From assembly GCA_017936785.1 (NCBI GenBank), contig JAGBEV010000022.1, forward strand, positions 1 to 32,043: a DNA stretch of 32,043 nucleotides, written 5' to 3'. Each line of letters starts with the position of its first letter. The first letter of the stretch is position 1. The notes below the pieces were generated by a model, which did no database searches, was not told the origin of the DNA, and saw only the letters and a program-made list of their open reading frames with translations. The position numbers and the translations under genes were made by a program. Positions 22,884 to 31,741 of this stretch are shown in pieces. Source of the stretch: Lachnospiraceae bacterium. Its GTDB lineage: Bacteria; Bacillota; Clostridia; Lachnospirales; Lachnospiraceae.

Positions 22884-25307
22884 ATGAGAAAAAAGAATCA
22901 TACAATGTGGAAATGGATATTGGTCATTTTTGTGCTTGCCGCAGTGGTAACAGTTATGGTCTGTGCCATAAAGAACAGATTTATAAAAGAACCGGAAGGA
23001 AAATTTATAGCCAGGGAAGATGCTTATCTTTTATATACATATTTGTACAGTGATCTGGCCCAGGGAGATCTGGAAAAGGCAGGGAAGGACATTTTGGAAG
23101 GGGTTATTTCTCAAAATGATATTTCCGGTGAAAGTGAAGAAGAATCTTATTTAACTCTGGGCGAAGTTAAGACCATGTTTACGCTTTTAAAAGAGAGATA
23201 TCCCATTTATGAAGGAGAAATCAGCTATATTGAGGAGCAGGCATTTTCTGACAATCATAGGGACAACAGCGCCCTGCTGGCAAATGATTTTTTTGATTGT
23301 TATGAACAATTGTGGGATGTTGTTCATACAGATATGCCATTATATGAGGAACAGGGGATTTTTCTGGGAGATGCACCAAGGATTAAAAATCTGGATGACA
23401 GCTCTGTTTCCGAAAATGATATTCTCCTTATACAAAAAGACGAAAGCCAACAGGCTTCGGGAGTAAAATTATATAAGAGAACAAAGGGGCTTTCAGAGTA
23501 TCAGAACATAGATGAGGGCGGTTTTTACAGGGAGCATGTTTATCTTGGAACAAAAGGGTATCTTTTGCTGGACATTACTGGATATCAGGAGCTGACCGGA
23601 AATCAGGATTTTCAACTGCAGACCTGTTGGATATCATCTAACCAGCCCGAAGCCTTATGGGTTACCTTTGAAGATTATCAGGTGTGTATTAAAAGCGGAC
23701 AGTCAGGAGTGCTTTTAGAAGACGGAAGGGTTTATGATGCCTTTGAGGATATTGCAGATCTGTATTTTACAGACGGAAGCCTTTCCTATATTTCTACATA
23801 TGATGAAAAGATCAGCGGAAAATTATTGAGCGTTTCCGAAGATAAGATCGAGCTGGAAGGAGTGGGTTTTTACTCTTACAGGGAAGGTCTGCCGGTATAC
23901 AAATTATATGGGCAGAGAGAGCATTATACCAAAAGCGATCTGAAGATCGGATATGATTTTACGGATTTTGTGTTGGATAAAGACGGCGTAATTGTTGCCG
24001 GACTTGTAACAAGAGAAGAAAAAATGGATTCCATCAGAGTTGTTGTGAAGACAACCGGATTTTCTTCTGCCTATCATGAAAGTATTTCTTTTACCTGTGA
24101 TTCCAATTTTCTTATCAATGATGAGCATCATTTGGCAGGGGAAGAGATCGTTATAAACGGGGATGATGCCAGGTTTGAGAATGGCAGGATTTATATCCGT
24201 CCGGAAACAAATCTGGCAAGAACTACGATCACCTCTATAGAGCGGGACCAGGGAGTTCCTTCTTACCGGGGGAATTTTGAGATTGCCAAAGCAACGGACG
24301 GACTGCTTTTGATCAATGAATTGCTGCTGGAAGAATATCTGTATTCCGTCGTTCCAAGCGAAATGCCTGCAAGTTATCCAATGGAGGCATTAAAGGCACA
24401 GGCAGTATCAGCCAGAACCTATGCTTATGAGAGAATGTTACACTCCGGATTAAAGGAATATGGAGCCCATGTGGATGACAGTGCTGCTTTTCAGGTGTAT
24501 AACAATATTAAAGAAAGTGAAAATACCACATTAGCCATCAGGGAAACACAGGGACAGATTGCAGCCATTGGAGATGACCTGGCAGAAACCTATTATTATT
24601 CCACTTCCTGCGGCTTTGGAACGGATATCGGGGCATGGCACAGCAGCTCGGAAGAGAGGTATGGTTATCTGGTATCAAAGCATATCGGAGTATCAGACCC
24701 GGAATCAGAGGCTGCTATTGGCGACATTACCGATGAAACGGCTTTCAGAAATTATATTTCATCCATCAACGAAAAGGATTATGAATGCGGAGAGGGCTGG
24801 TATCGCTGGAGTTATCATACAACTTTAAATATTGACAGATTGAATGAAAATCTGATAAAAAGATATGAGGCAAGTGAAAAGAGCATTTTACCGGGGAAAC
24901 CGCCTGTATTTACCCAGATCGTGCGTATGCAGGTAGTAAAAAGGGGAAACGGCGGTGTCATTGATGAACTTTTGATCGAAGGCAAAGAAGGATATGTAAA
25001 AGTTGTAGGAGAACATGCGGTCAGATCGGTTCTGGCAAATGACAGCGATAAGGTAGTCAGACAGGGTGGTTCGGAAAGCACTGTTTCCACTTTGCTGCCC
25101 AGTGCCTTTGCGGTTCTTGATGTAGAAGTGGATAGTGACACAAATGCCATTGTATCATATACTGTAACAGGAGGCGGCTATGGTCACGGTATCGGAATGA
25201 GTCAGAACGGAGCAAAGTCCATGGCGCTTGCAGGAATGAATTGCGGTGACATTCTGCAATTCTTTTATGAAGGTGTAAACCTTAGAGATATGTATGAATT
25301 GAAATAA
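22884..25307 (+). CDS. Membrane-anchored SpoIID/LytB-domain protein with long N-terminal region
   Basis: The C-terminal part (about 470-805) is a SpoIID/LytB domain, a lytic transglycosylase fold that cleaves stripped glycan strands during engulfment and wall remodelling. The catalytic Glu is residue 493 in VPSEMPASYP, followed by EALKAQAVSARTYAY. The ending GGGYGHGIGMSQNGAKSMA is highly typical. I start at the ATG at 22884 (AAGGGAGAA just before it), giving 807 residues. The N-terminus has one membrane span (about 10-28). The region from about 30 to 460 is unusual: Bacillus and clostridial SpoIID are near 330-380 residues. This ectodomain is beta-rich and acidic and I do not recognise it. 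The related SpoIIQ and SpoIIIE genes are not nearby. YihY follows after nine bases. Confidence 0.88.
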   Translation: MRKKNHTMWKWILVIFVLAAVVTVMVCAIKNRFIKEPEGKFIAREDAYLLYTYLYSDLAQGDLEKAGKDILEGVISQNDISGESEEESYLTLGEVKTMFTLLKERYPIYEGEISYIEEQAFSDNHRDNSALLANDFFDCYEQLWDVVHTDMPLYEEQGIFLGDAPRIKNLDDSSVSENDILLIQKDESQQASGVKLYKRTKGLSEYQNIDEGGFYREHVYLGTKGYLLLDITGYQELTGNQDFQLQTCWISSNQPEALWVTFEDYQVCIKSGQSGVLLEDGRVYDAFEDIADLYFTDGSLSYISTYDEKISGKLLSVSEDKIELEGVGFYSYREGLPVYKLYGQREHYTKSDLKIGYDFTDFVLDKDGVIVAGLVTREEKMDSIRVVVKTTGFSSAYHESISFTCDSNFLINDEHHLAGEEIVINGDDARFENGRIYIRPETNLARTTITSIERDQGVPSYRGNFEIAKATDGLLLINELLLEEYLYSVVPSEMPASYPMEALKAQAVSARTYAYERMLHSGLKEYGAHVDDSAAFQVYNNIKESENTTLAIRETQGQIAAIGDDLAETYYYSTSCGFGTDIGAWHSSSEERYGYLVSKHIGVSDPESEAAIGDITDETAFRNYISSINEKDYECGEGWYRWSYHTTLNIDRLNENLIKRYEASEKSILPGKPPVFTQIVRMQVVKRGNGGVIDELLIEGKEGYVKVVGEHAVRSVLANDSDKVVRQGGSESTVSTLLPSAFAVLDVEVDSDTNAIVSYTVTGGGYGHGIGMSQNGAKSMALAGMNCGDILQFFYEGVNLRDMYELK

Positions 25308-25316
25308 GGGTTGATT

Positions 25317-26198
25317 ATGAGAAAACTTATTTTATTATGGAAAAAATTTTCAGAAGAGATCAATGAATGTCATATCAGTGCATATGCAGCCAGTGCGGCA
25401 TTCTTTATGTTTTTATCCCTGATTCCCATATTGCTGCTGGTTTGTTCTATTATACCATATACACCCATTACGGAAGCGGATTTAATGGAGAGCCTGGCAC
25501 AGATACTGCCTACAAGCCTGGTTCCGCTGGCTGTCAGTACAGTAGAAGATGTTTATGATAAATCTCCGGCAATCATATCCGTATCAGCGCTGGTTACCAT
25601 ATGGTCCGCAGGAAAGGGCATGCTTGCCATCATTCGGGGGCTCAATGCCATTCACCGGGCAGTAAAGCCCCAGAATTATTTCTTCCAGAGGATTCGTGCC
25701 AGCATTTATACTGTAATTTTGCTTGTCATGATCCTGCTTTCCCTGCTTCTGGGCGTTTTTGGCGAATCCATCGGAAATGTATTGGAACGGAAGGTGCCGG
25801 AAATCACTTCTTTTACACCTTTGTTTTCTAACCTGAGGATTCTGATCGTACTGGCGGTCTTGATGTTGTTTTTTACGGCTCTGTTTACATGGATACCCAG
25901 TGTAAAGCTGGATTGGAGAACACAGGTCATAGGTGCTTCTTTTGTCAGTATTGCATGGAGTATATTTTCTTTCGTGTTTTCCATTTACATAAACAGATTT
26001 GCAGGAAACAGCATTTACGGAAATATGACAACCGTTGCCATGTTGATGATCTGGTTCTATTTTGTGTTCTATCTGTTGTTTATGGGTGCTGTGATCAGCA
26101 AATTTTTAGAGCCTGCCACGGAATTTTTGATAAAACGTGCAGATGAAAAGCACCAGATAAAAAAAGATCTGAAATTGAAGGAAAAGAGTAAAAAATAA
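25317..26198 (+). CDS. YihY/BrkB family inner membrane protein
   Basis: This integral membrane protein of 293 residues has about six hydrophobic segments, beginning at AYAASAAFFMFLSLIPILLL, the most conserved part of the YihY/BrkB family. The family was once called ribonuclease BN, which is now known to be wrong; its function is unsettled, with transport or envelope roles proposed. The ATG at 25317 is preferred over the TTG two codons upstream because AAGGG at 25306-25310 suits it. A lysine-rich cytoplasmic tail ends the protein. It lies close behind the SpoIID-domain gene and is probably co-transcribed with it, which hints at an envelope role but does not prove one. Confidence 0.92.
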   Translation: MRKLILLWKKFSEEINECHISAYAASAAFFMFLSLIPILLLVCSIIPYTPITEADLMESLAQILPTSLVPLAVSTVEDVYDKSPAIISVSALVTIWSAGKGMLAIIRGLNAIHRAVKPQNYFFQRIRASIYTVILLVMILLSLLLGVFGESIGNVLERKVPEITSFTPLFSNLRILIVLAVLMLFFTALFTWIPSVKLDWRTQVIGASFVSIAWSIFSFVFSIYINRFAGNSIYGNMTTVAMLMIWFYFVFYLLFMGAVISKFLEPATEFLIKRADEKHQIKKDLKLKEKSKK

Positions 26199-26238
26199 GG
26201 GGCATGTGATAAAATGCAAAAACCCGGGGAAAAATCAC

Positions 26239-26267
26239 TTGACAGAAATACTTTGTGTCGTTAGAAT
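26239..26267 (+). promoter_or_regulatory. Promoter for the T-box-pheST unit
   Basis: A perfect TTGACA (26239-26244) and TAGAAT (26262-26267) are separated by 17 bases. Transcription would begin near 26274, at the start of the T-box leader. Confidence 0.85.
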
Positions 26268-26273
26268 AAGTTT

Positions 26274-26552
26274 CAGATGTTTTATAATTTAAATGCTTAG
26301 AAGGTGTACAGTAGCATTTTATGTACCGATAGAGATAGGAAGTCACCGGCTGAAAGCTTCCTTCGGTTCCCGTAAGATGGCGAATTTCCCACCGGAGCAG
26401 CTTTGTTGAAAAATCCACTTTCTTTATATAGTGGTAAGTAGGTAAAGACGTAGGGCGCACGTTACGCGAAATGAAGAGCCCGTTTCTATGACGGGAATGT
26501 GGGTGGTACCGCGGATTCTATTCGTCCCTTGTATATGCAGGGACGTTTTTTT
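26274..26552 (+). promoter_or_regulatory. T-box leader (tRNA-Phe sensing) controlling pheS-pheT
   Basis: T-box leaders sense uncharged tRNA and then let RNA polymerase pass a terminator. The diagnostic T-box sequence GGTGGTACCGCGG is at 26502-26514. The terminator is CGTCCCT/AGGGACG (26523-26529 with 26539-26545) followed by seven T residues. The 5' half carries AGAGA- and GGCTGAAAGC-like stem I elements (about 26330-26365), and GAATTTC at 26382-26388 offers a TTT/TTC specifier for phenylalanine, matching the gene controlled. No other strong candidate codon stands out, but the exact specifier frame is my estimate. This also explains why the 425-base gap before pheS has no gene. Confidence 0.92.
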
Positions 26553-26623
26553 ATGCAAAAAAGTCTTTCCCGGGTCCTTGTATCTTGAAAGGGAAAGGCA
26601 TACAGGAAAGGAAGAACAGGAAA

Positions 26624-27643
26624 ATGAAAGAGAAACTGGAACAGATCAAGGCAGAAGCCATTGCGAAGATTTCCTCCGCTACATCTTTGGATGAATTAAA
26701 TGATGTGCGGGTCACACAGCTTGGCAAAAAAGGCGCTTTGACAGGAATTTTAAAAAGTATGAAGGATGTTGCGCCTGAGGACAGACCAAAAGTCGGACAG
26801 CTTGTAAATGAAGCTCGTGCCGATATTGAAGAAGCCCTGGAAAAAGCTAAAACGGACATGGAGCGGAAGGTAAGGGAAATGAAGATGAAAAAAGAAGTCA
26901 TCGACGTTACCTTGCCGGCAAAGAAGAACAATGTAGGTCACAGACATCCCAATACCATTGCCCTGGAAGAGGTTGAGAGAATTTTCGTAGGTATGGGTTA
27001 TGAGGTTGTGGAAGGACCGGAAGTGGAAAAGGATTACTACAACTTTGAGGCATTGAATATTCCTGCAGACCACCCTGCAAAGGACGAGCAGGATACATTC
27101 TATATCAATGGGGATATTTTACTGCGTACCCAGACATCTTCCACACAGGTTCACGAAATGGAAAAGGGCAAACTGCCCATCCGTATGATCGCACCGGGAA
27201 GAGTATTCCGTGCCGATGAAGTGGATGCAACACATTCCCCTTCCTTCCATCAGATCGAAGGTCTGGTCATTGACAAGAATATTACTTTTGCTGATTTAAA
27301 AGGAACTCTGGCTGAATTTGCAAAAGAGCTGTTTGGGGAAGATACCAAGGTAAAATTCAGACCCCATCATTTCCCTTTTACAGAGCCAAGTGCTGAGGTA
27401 GATGTTACCTGCTTTAAATGCGGCGGCAGCGGATGCCGTTTCTGCAAAGGCTCCGGCTGGATCGAGATCTTAGGCTGCGGCATGGTTCATCCCCATGTAT
27501 TGGAAATGAGCGGCATCGATCCCGAGGAATATACAGGATTTGCCTTTGGTGTGGGATTAGAGCGTATTGCCCTGTTGAAATATGAAATCGATGATATGAG
27601 ATTATTATACGAAAATGACATTCGTTTCTTGAAACAGTTCTAG
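26624..27643 (+). CDS. pheS: Phenylalanyl-tRNA synthetase alpha subunit
   Basis: This is the catalytic alpha subunit of the alpha2-beta2 enzyme that charges tRNA-Phe. The ATG at 26624 gives 339 residues, the usual length, starting with the coiled-coil arm (KEKLEQIKAEAIAKI). A TTG 13 codons upstream has no family support. Class II motif 2 lies around RVFRADEVDATHSPSFHQIEG, motif 3 is GVGLERIALLKY near the C-terminus, and TEPSAEVDVTC with a CxxC-rich segment is typical. The gene follows a T-box terminator and is separated by 12 bases from pheT, so both subunits respond together to phenylalanine starvation. Confidence 0.97.
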   Translation: MKEKLEQIKAEAIAKISSATSLDELNDVRVTQLGKKGALTGILKSMKDVAPEDRPKVGQLVNEARADIEEALEKAKTDMERKVREMKMKKEVIDVTLPAKKNNVGHRHPNTIALEEVERIFVGMGYEVVEGPEVEKDYYNFEALNIPADHPAKDEQDTFYINGDILLRTQTSSTQVHEMEKGKLPIRMIAPGRVFRADEVDATHSPSFHQIEGLVIDKNITFADLKGTLAEFAKELFGEDTKVKFRPHHFPFTEPSAEVDVTCFKCGGSGCRFCKGSGWIEILGCGMVHPHVLEMSGIDPEEYTGFAFGVGLERIALLKYEIDDMRLLYENDIRFLKQF

Positions 27644-27655
27644 GAGGAAAAATAA

Positions 27656-30076
27656 ATGAATACAGCATTATCTTGGATCAAAGCATACGTTCCCAATCTG
27701 GACTGTACAGATCAGGAATATTGTGATGCGATGACATTAAGCGGAACAAAAGTAGAAGGCTACGAAAGACTGGATAAAAATCTGGAAAGAATCGTAGTAG
27801 GACAGATTGAGAAGATTGAAAAGCATCCCGATGCGGATAAGCTGATCATCTGTCAGGTAAATGTAGGTGCGGAAACTGTTCAGATCGTAACAGGTGCACC
27901 CAATGTAAAGGAAGGCGATAAGGTTCCTGTCGTTTTGGACGGTGGTAAGGTTGCCGGAGGACATGACGGCGGTCCTCTTCCAGAAGAAGGAATTGTGATC
28001 AAAGCAGGAAAACTGAGAGGGATTCCTTCAAACGGTATGATGTGCTCCATCGAAGAATTAGGCTCTTCCAGAGACTTTTATCCGGAAGCTCCTGAATACG
28101 GCATCTATATTTTCCCGGAGGATACTGAGGTGGGTGCAGATGCCATTGAGGAACTGGGCTTACATGATACGGTTTTTGAATATGAGATCACTTCCAACCG
28201 CGTGGACTGCTACAGCGTAGTGGGCGTAGCAAGGGAAGCAGCGGCTACCTTCCATACGGAATTTAAGCCTCCGGTTGTTACCGTAAAAGGAAATGATGAA
28301 GATGTCAATGATTATATCAAGGTCAGAGTGGATGATCCGGATCTTTGTACCCGTTACTGTGCAAGAGTGGTAAAAAATATTAAGATCGGTCCCAGTCCCA
28401 AATGGATGCAGAGAAGACTTGCTGCAAGCGGTATCAGACCTATTAACAATCTGGTTGACATTACCAATTATGTCATGGAGGAATACGGTCAGCCCATGCA
28501 TGCTTTTGATCTGGATACTGTTTCCGGACATCAGATCATCGTGCGCCGTGCCAAGGACGGAGATGAGTTCCAGACCCTGGACGGACAGGTACGCAAAATG
28601 GATTCCGAAGTGCTGATGATCTGCGATGCAGAAAAAGAAATCGGTATTGCCGGGATCATGGGCGGAGAAAACTCCAAGATCACTGACAATGTAAAGACTG
28701 TTTTATTTGAGGCTGCTGTATTTAACGGACCCAATATCCGTAAATCTGCAAAGAGAGTAGGTCTTCGTACAGATGCTTCCGGTAAATTTGAAAAAGGTCT
28801 GGATGAAAGAAATGCAGAAGAAGCGATCAACAGAGCATGTCAGCTGATCGAAGAATTAGGCTGCGGCGAGGTTGTAGGGGGCATGGTAGATGTAAAAGAG
28901 CCTTTAAAGCCTCTGGTAGAACTGCCTTTTGAGCCTGAGAAATACAATGCCCTTCTGGGTACGGACATCCCTGCTGAGGATATGTTAAAGATTTTTGCAA
29001 AAATTGACCTGGCTTATGATAAGGATACCAATACGGTAACAATTCCTTCCTTTCGTCAGGACCTTTTGGGAAGAGCGGATTTGGCAGAAGAGGTTGCAAG
29101 ATTCTATGGTTATGACAAGATTCCTACCACACTGCCAAGCGGAGAGGCTACAACCGGTAAATTATCCTATAAGCTCCGTATTGAACAGAAAGCAAGAGAT
29201 ATTGCGGAATACTGCGGATTCTCTCAGGGAATGTGCTATTCCTTTGAAAGTCCCAAAGTATTTGATAAATTACTGCTTCCTGCAGATGATGAGCTTCGTA
29301 AGACTGTTACCATCAGCAATCCTTTGGGAGAGGATTTCTCAGTTATGAGGACCATTTCCTTAAACGGTATGCTTACAAGTCTTGCTACCAACTATAACAG
29401 AAGAAACAAAGCTGTAAAATTATATGAATTGGGAAATATTTATCTGCCTAAGAGCGTTCCCGTAACAGAGCTTCCCGATGAAAGAATGCAGTTTACTCTG
29501 GGATTTTACGGAGAAGGCGATTTCTTTACCATGAAAGGCGTCATTGAAGAATTCTTTGACTGCATCGGCATGAGAAAGACTCCCGAATATGATCCTGATG
29601 CAGGAAAGCCTTTCTTACATCCCGGCAGACAGGCAAATATCATTTATGATGGTTGTGTAGTTGGTTATCTGGGAGAGGTTCATCCTGAAGTATGTGACAA
29701 TTATGATCTGGGAACAAGAGCTTATGTGGCTGTTTTGGATATGCCCAGCGTGGAAGGATTTACAACCTTTGACAGAAAGTATGAAGGCATTGCCAGATTC
29801 CCTGCTGTAAAGAGAGATATTTCCATGGTAGTTCCTAAAGAAATATTAGTAGGTCAGATCGAGGCAGTCATCAGACAGCGCAGCGGTAAGATTCTGGAAA
29901 ATTTGGAATTATTTGATGTTTATGAAGGAGACCAGATCGAGGAAGGCTTTAAATCCGTTGCTTATTCCATTACCTTCCGTGCAAAAGACCGTACTCTGGA
30001 AGAAAATGATATCAGTTCCGCTATGAAGAAAATCTTAAACGGTCTCAGCGGTATGAGCATCGAATTGAGGCAGTAA
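27656..30076 (+). CDS. pheT: Phenylalanyl-tRNA synthetase beta subunit
   Basis: The 806-residue beta subunit provides tRNA binding and editing of misacylated Tyr-tRNA-Phe. An N-terminal EMAP/tRNA-binding domain is seen at about 39-150 (VVGQIEKIEKHPDADKLIICQV). It is followed by the B3/B4 editing domain (about 200-380, with EITSNRVDC), the B5 domain (about 400-470), a catalytic-like core, and a C-terminal ferredoxin-like anticodon-binding domain (from about FARFPAVKRDIS-like sequence at 720, ending ILNGL). AGGAGG precedes the ATG. It is in the pheS transcript under the T-box. queA follows 38 bases downstream with no terminator between. Confidence 0.97.
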   Translation: MNTALSWIKAYVPNLDCTDQEYCDAMTLSGTKVEGYERLDKNLERIVVGQIEKIEKHPDADKLIICQVNVGAETVQIVTGAPNVKEGDKVPVVLDGGKVAGGHDGGPLPEEGIVIKAGKLRGIPSNGMMCSIEELGSSRDFYPEAPEYGIYIFPEDTEVGADAIEELGLHDTVFEYEITSNRVDCYSVVGVAREAAATFHTEFKPPVVTVKGNDEDVNDYIKVRVDDPDLCTRYCARVVKNIKIGPSPKWMQRRLAASGIRPINNLVDITNYVMEEYGQPMHAFDLDTVSGHQIIVRRAKDGDEFQTLDGQVRKMDSEVLMICDAEKEIGIAGIMGGENSKITDNVKTVLFEAAVFNGPNIRKSAKRVGLRTDASGKFEKGLDERNAEEAINRACQLIEELGCGEVVGGMVDVKEPLKPLVELPFEPEKYNALLGTDIPAEDMLKIFAKIDLAYDKDTNTVTIPSFRQDLLGRADLAEEVARFYGYDKIPTTLPSGEATTGKLSYKLRIEQKARDIAEYCGFSQGMCYSFESPKVFDKLLLPADDELRKTVTISNPLGEDFSVMRTISLNGMLTSLATNYNRRNKAVKLYELGNIYLPKSVPVTELPDERMQFTLGFYGEGDFFTMKGVIEEFFDCIGMRKTPEYDPDAGKPFLHPGRQANIIYDGCVVGYLGEVHPEVCDNYDLGTRAYVAVLDMPSVEGFTTFDRKYEGIARFPAVKRDISMVVPKEILVGQIEAVIRQRSGKILENLELFDVYEGDQIEEGFKSVAYSITFRAKDRTLEENDISSAMKKILNGLSGMSIELRQ

Positions 30077-30114
30077 GCGGATTGCTTTATGAGAAAAAGA
30101 AAGTATGAAATAGA

Positions 30115-31149
30115 ATGGATATACTAAAAAAATCTGATTTTTATTATGATTTACCGGAGGAATTGATCGCCCAGGACCCCTTAGCGGACAGGAGCAGTTC
30201 CAGGTTATTAAAATTGAATAAGATAACCGGGGAGATCGGGCATCATTCCTTTAAGGAAGTGCCGCAGTTTTTAAGACCGGGAGACTGTCTTGTGTTAAAC
30301 AATACCAAGGTGATCCCGGCAAGACTGATCGGGCATAAGGAAGAAACCGGTGCGGCGATCGAGGTGCTTCTTTTAAAGCGGAAGGATAAGGACCGGTGGG
30401 AAACCCTGGTAAAGCCCGGTAAGAAAGCCAGACCCGGAGCAAAAATCGTTTTTGGAGACGGGATGTTAAGGGCGGAAGTGCTGGATGTGCTGGAAGAGGG
30501 CAACAGGCTCATACAGTTTACCTATGAAGGCATTTTTGAAGAGGTGCTGGATAAACTGGGAGAAATGCCCCTTCCCCCTTATATTACCCATAAATTGCAG
30601 GATAAGAACCGTTACCAGACGGTCTATGCCAAATATGAAGGATCGGCGGCAGCGCCTACAGCAGGACTACATTTTACCCCGGAGCTCCTTAGGGAAATAG
30701 AGCAGATGGGAGTAAAGCCTGCCTATGTGACGCTGCATGTGGGACTGGGAACATTCCGCCCCGTCAAGGAAGAAAATGTTCTGGACCATCATATGCATTC
30801 GGAATTTTATCAGATCACAAAGGAAGCTGCAGATACTATCAATGAGACAAAAAGGAATGGCGGGCGTGTAATCTGTGTAGGGACAACAAGCTGCCGCACC
30901 ATAGAAAGCGCTGCAGATGAAAACGGTTTACTCCATCCTTGCAGCGGCAATACAGAAATCTTTATTTATCCCGGTTATCGGTTTAAGGTGTTGGATGGGC
31001 TGATCACCAATTTCCATCTGCCGGAATCCACATTGATCATGTTAGTCAGTGCTTTGGCAGGCAGAGAGCATGTTTTGGATGCCTACAAAGAGGCAGTGGA
31101 GCAAAAATATCGTTTCTTTTCTTTCGGAGATGCGATGATTATCTTGTAA
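30115..31149 (+). CDS. queA: S-adenosylmethionine:tRNA ribosyltransferase-isomerase
   Basis: QueA moves the ribosyl part of S-adenosylmethionine onto preQ1 in tRNA, giving epoxyqueuosine at the wobble position of GUN anticodons (Tyr, His, Asn, Asp). The 344 residues match the family. Visible motifs are [24 protein letters not shown] at the N-terminus (typical QueA opening), [13 protein letters not shown], and the C-terminal [17 protein letters not shown]. Its ribosome binding site is weak. Because no terminator separates it from pheT, transcription may come through the pheST T-box; a separate promoter is not obvious in the 38-base gap. Other queuosine genes are not adjacent. Confidence 0.96.
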   Translation: MDILKKSDFYYDLPEELIAQDPLADRSSSRLLKLNKITGEIGHHSFKEVPQFLRPGDCLVLNNTKVIPARLIGHKEETGAAIEVLLLKRKDKDRWETLVKPGKKARPGAKIVFGDGMLRAEVLDVLEEGNRLIQFTYEGIFEEVLDKLGEMPLPPYITHKLQDKNRYQTVYAKYEGSAAAPTAGLHFTPELLREIEQMGVKPAYVTLHVGLGTFRPVKEENVLDHHMHSEFYQITKEAADTINETKRNGGRVICVGTTSCRTIESAADENGLLHPCSGNTEIFIYPGYRFKVLDGLITNFHLPESTLIMLVSALAGREHVLDAYKEAVEQKYRFFSFGDAMIIL

Positions 31150-31214
31150 TTTATACGCATTTCGGCTAAAATGTAAACATCTGATAACGAGACAATATAA
31201 AAATGGGGGTAACT

Positions 31215-31556
31215 ATGGATAATTTGGAGAGAAGAAAAAATAAGCGTATGGGCCTGGATTCGCGTTTGGTCATGAAGCGCCTTGATAACGATGAAAAGCC
31301 TTCAGAGGTGGCAATTGAGATTATTGATGTGTCAAAGACAGGAATCGGTTTTAATTGTACGATCCCTTTGGAGATCGGTGCAGTTTATGAGGCATATTTG
31401 ACTCTTTGGACAAAAGAGGTCATTCATTCCTTTATTGAGATCGTGCGTTTGATCAAAGAGGATGAGGTTTTTAAATATGGCGCCATCTTTATCGGTATGT
31501 CGGAAATAGATGCGTCTCGTATTCAGATTTACGGTACTGTTAGTGAAAATGCCTGA
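31215..31556 (+). CDS. Single-domain PilZ protein (c-di-GMP receptor)
   Basis: PilZ domains bind cyclic di-GMP and pass the signal to motility, exopolysaccharide or other outputs. The N-terminal RRKNKR supplies the RxxxR binding motif, and DVSKTGIGF (about 43-51) is the D/NxSxxG motif; both are intact. The ATG at 31215 is used because GGGGGT at 31205-31210 lies just before it; an in-frame ATG at 31203 would include that site in the coding region. Length is 113 residues, one domain without partner modules. No motility or diguanylate cyclase gene is visible here, so its output is unknown. It lies 65 bases after queA. Confidence 0.88.
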   Translation: MDNLERRKNKRMGLDSRLVMKRLDNDEKPSEVAIEIIDVSKTGIGFNCTIPLEIGAVYEAYLTLWTKEVIHSFIEIVRLIKEDEVFKYGAIFIGMSEIDASRIQIYGTVSENA

Positions 31557-31580
31557 TTTGGAAAAACAGGATGAAGTGTA

Positions 31581-31599
31581 AAAAACAATAATTGTTTTT
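31581..31599. repeat. Perfect AT-rich palindrome overlapping the toxin -35
   Basis: AAAAACAAT (31581-31589) and ATTGTTTTT (31591-31599) form a perfect inverted repeat around a single A. It can act as a weak terminator for the PilZ gene. It also covers the -35 hexamer of the following promoter, so it may be an operator. Confidence 0.5.
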
Positions 31600-31620
31600 G
31601 CAAATATAATATGATAAAAT
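31592..31620 (+). promoter_or_regulatory. Promoter of the small-peptide (toxin) RNA
   Basis: TTGTTT (31592-31597) and TAAAAT (31615-31620) are separated by 17 bases, with TG one base before the -10. A start near 31627 would place a GGAGC/GCTCC hairpin (31628-31643) at the very 5' end of the RNA. A perfect TATAAT at 31605-31610 is an alternative -10 but lacks a good -35. Confidence 0.55.
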
Positions 31621-31627
31621 AACGTCA

Positions 31628-31741
31628 GGAGCGGAATGGCTCCAAAGGGAAACTAAAAGCGAGGCGGTTTACCTTCTTCGGAGGGTAATTCTTTAACCCT
31701 CCGGATTCATGCCCTGTGTGGGTACGAAAGGAGGGTTGCCA
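31628..31741 (+). promoter_or_regulatory. Structured leader with two mutually exclusive stems controlling the peptide start
   Basis: After a 5' hairpin (31628-31643) and the left inverted repeat, CGGAGGGT (31679-31686) can pair with ACCCTCCG (31696-31703). The same middle segment, AACCCTCC (31695-31702), can instead pair with the ribosome binding sequence GGAGGGTT (31730-31737). Segment 1 is thus a decoy of the ribosome binding site, and the two folds would free or hide the start of the peptide at 31742. Confidence 0.6.
31644..31673 (+). repeat. Left arm of the imperfect inverted repeat flanking the peptide gene
   Basis: AAAGGGAAACT (31644-31654) and GCGGTTTACC (31664-31673), separated by 9 bases, are the reverse complement of sequences at 31888-31912 where the two blocks are 4 bases apart. 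Twenty-one bases match. Confidence 0.85.

Noticed and set aside
31150-31214. Possible sigma-28-type promoter before the PilZ gene (TAAA and GATAA elements)
   Set aside because: The two elements are 12 bases apart instead of the roughly 18 needed, so the match fails.
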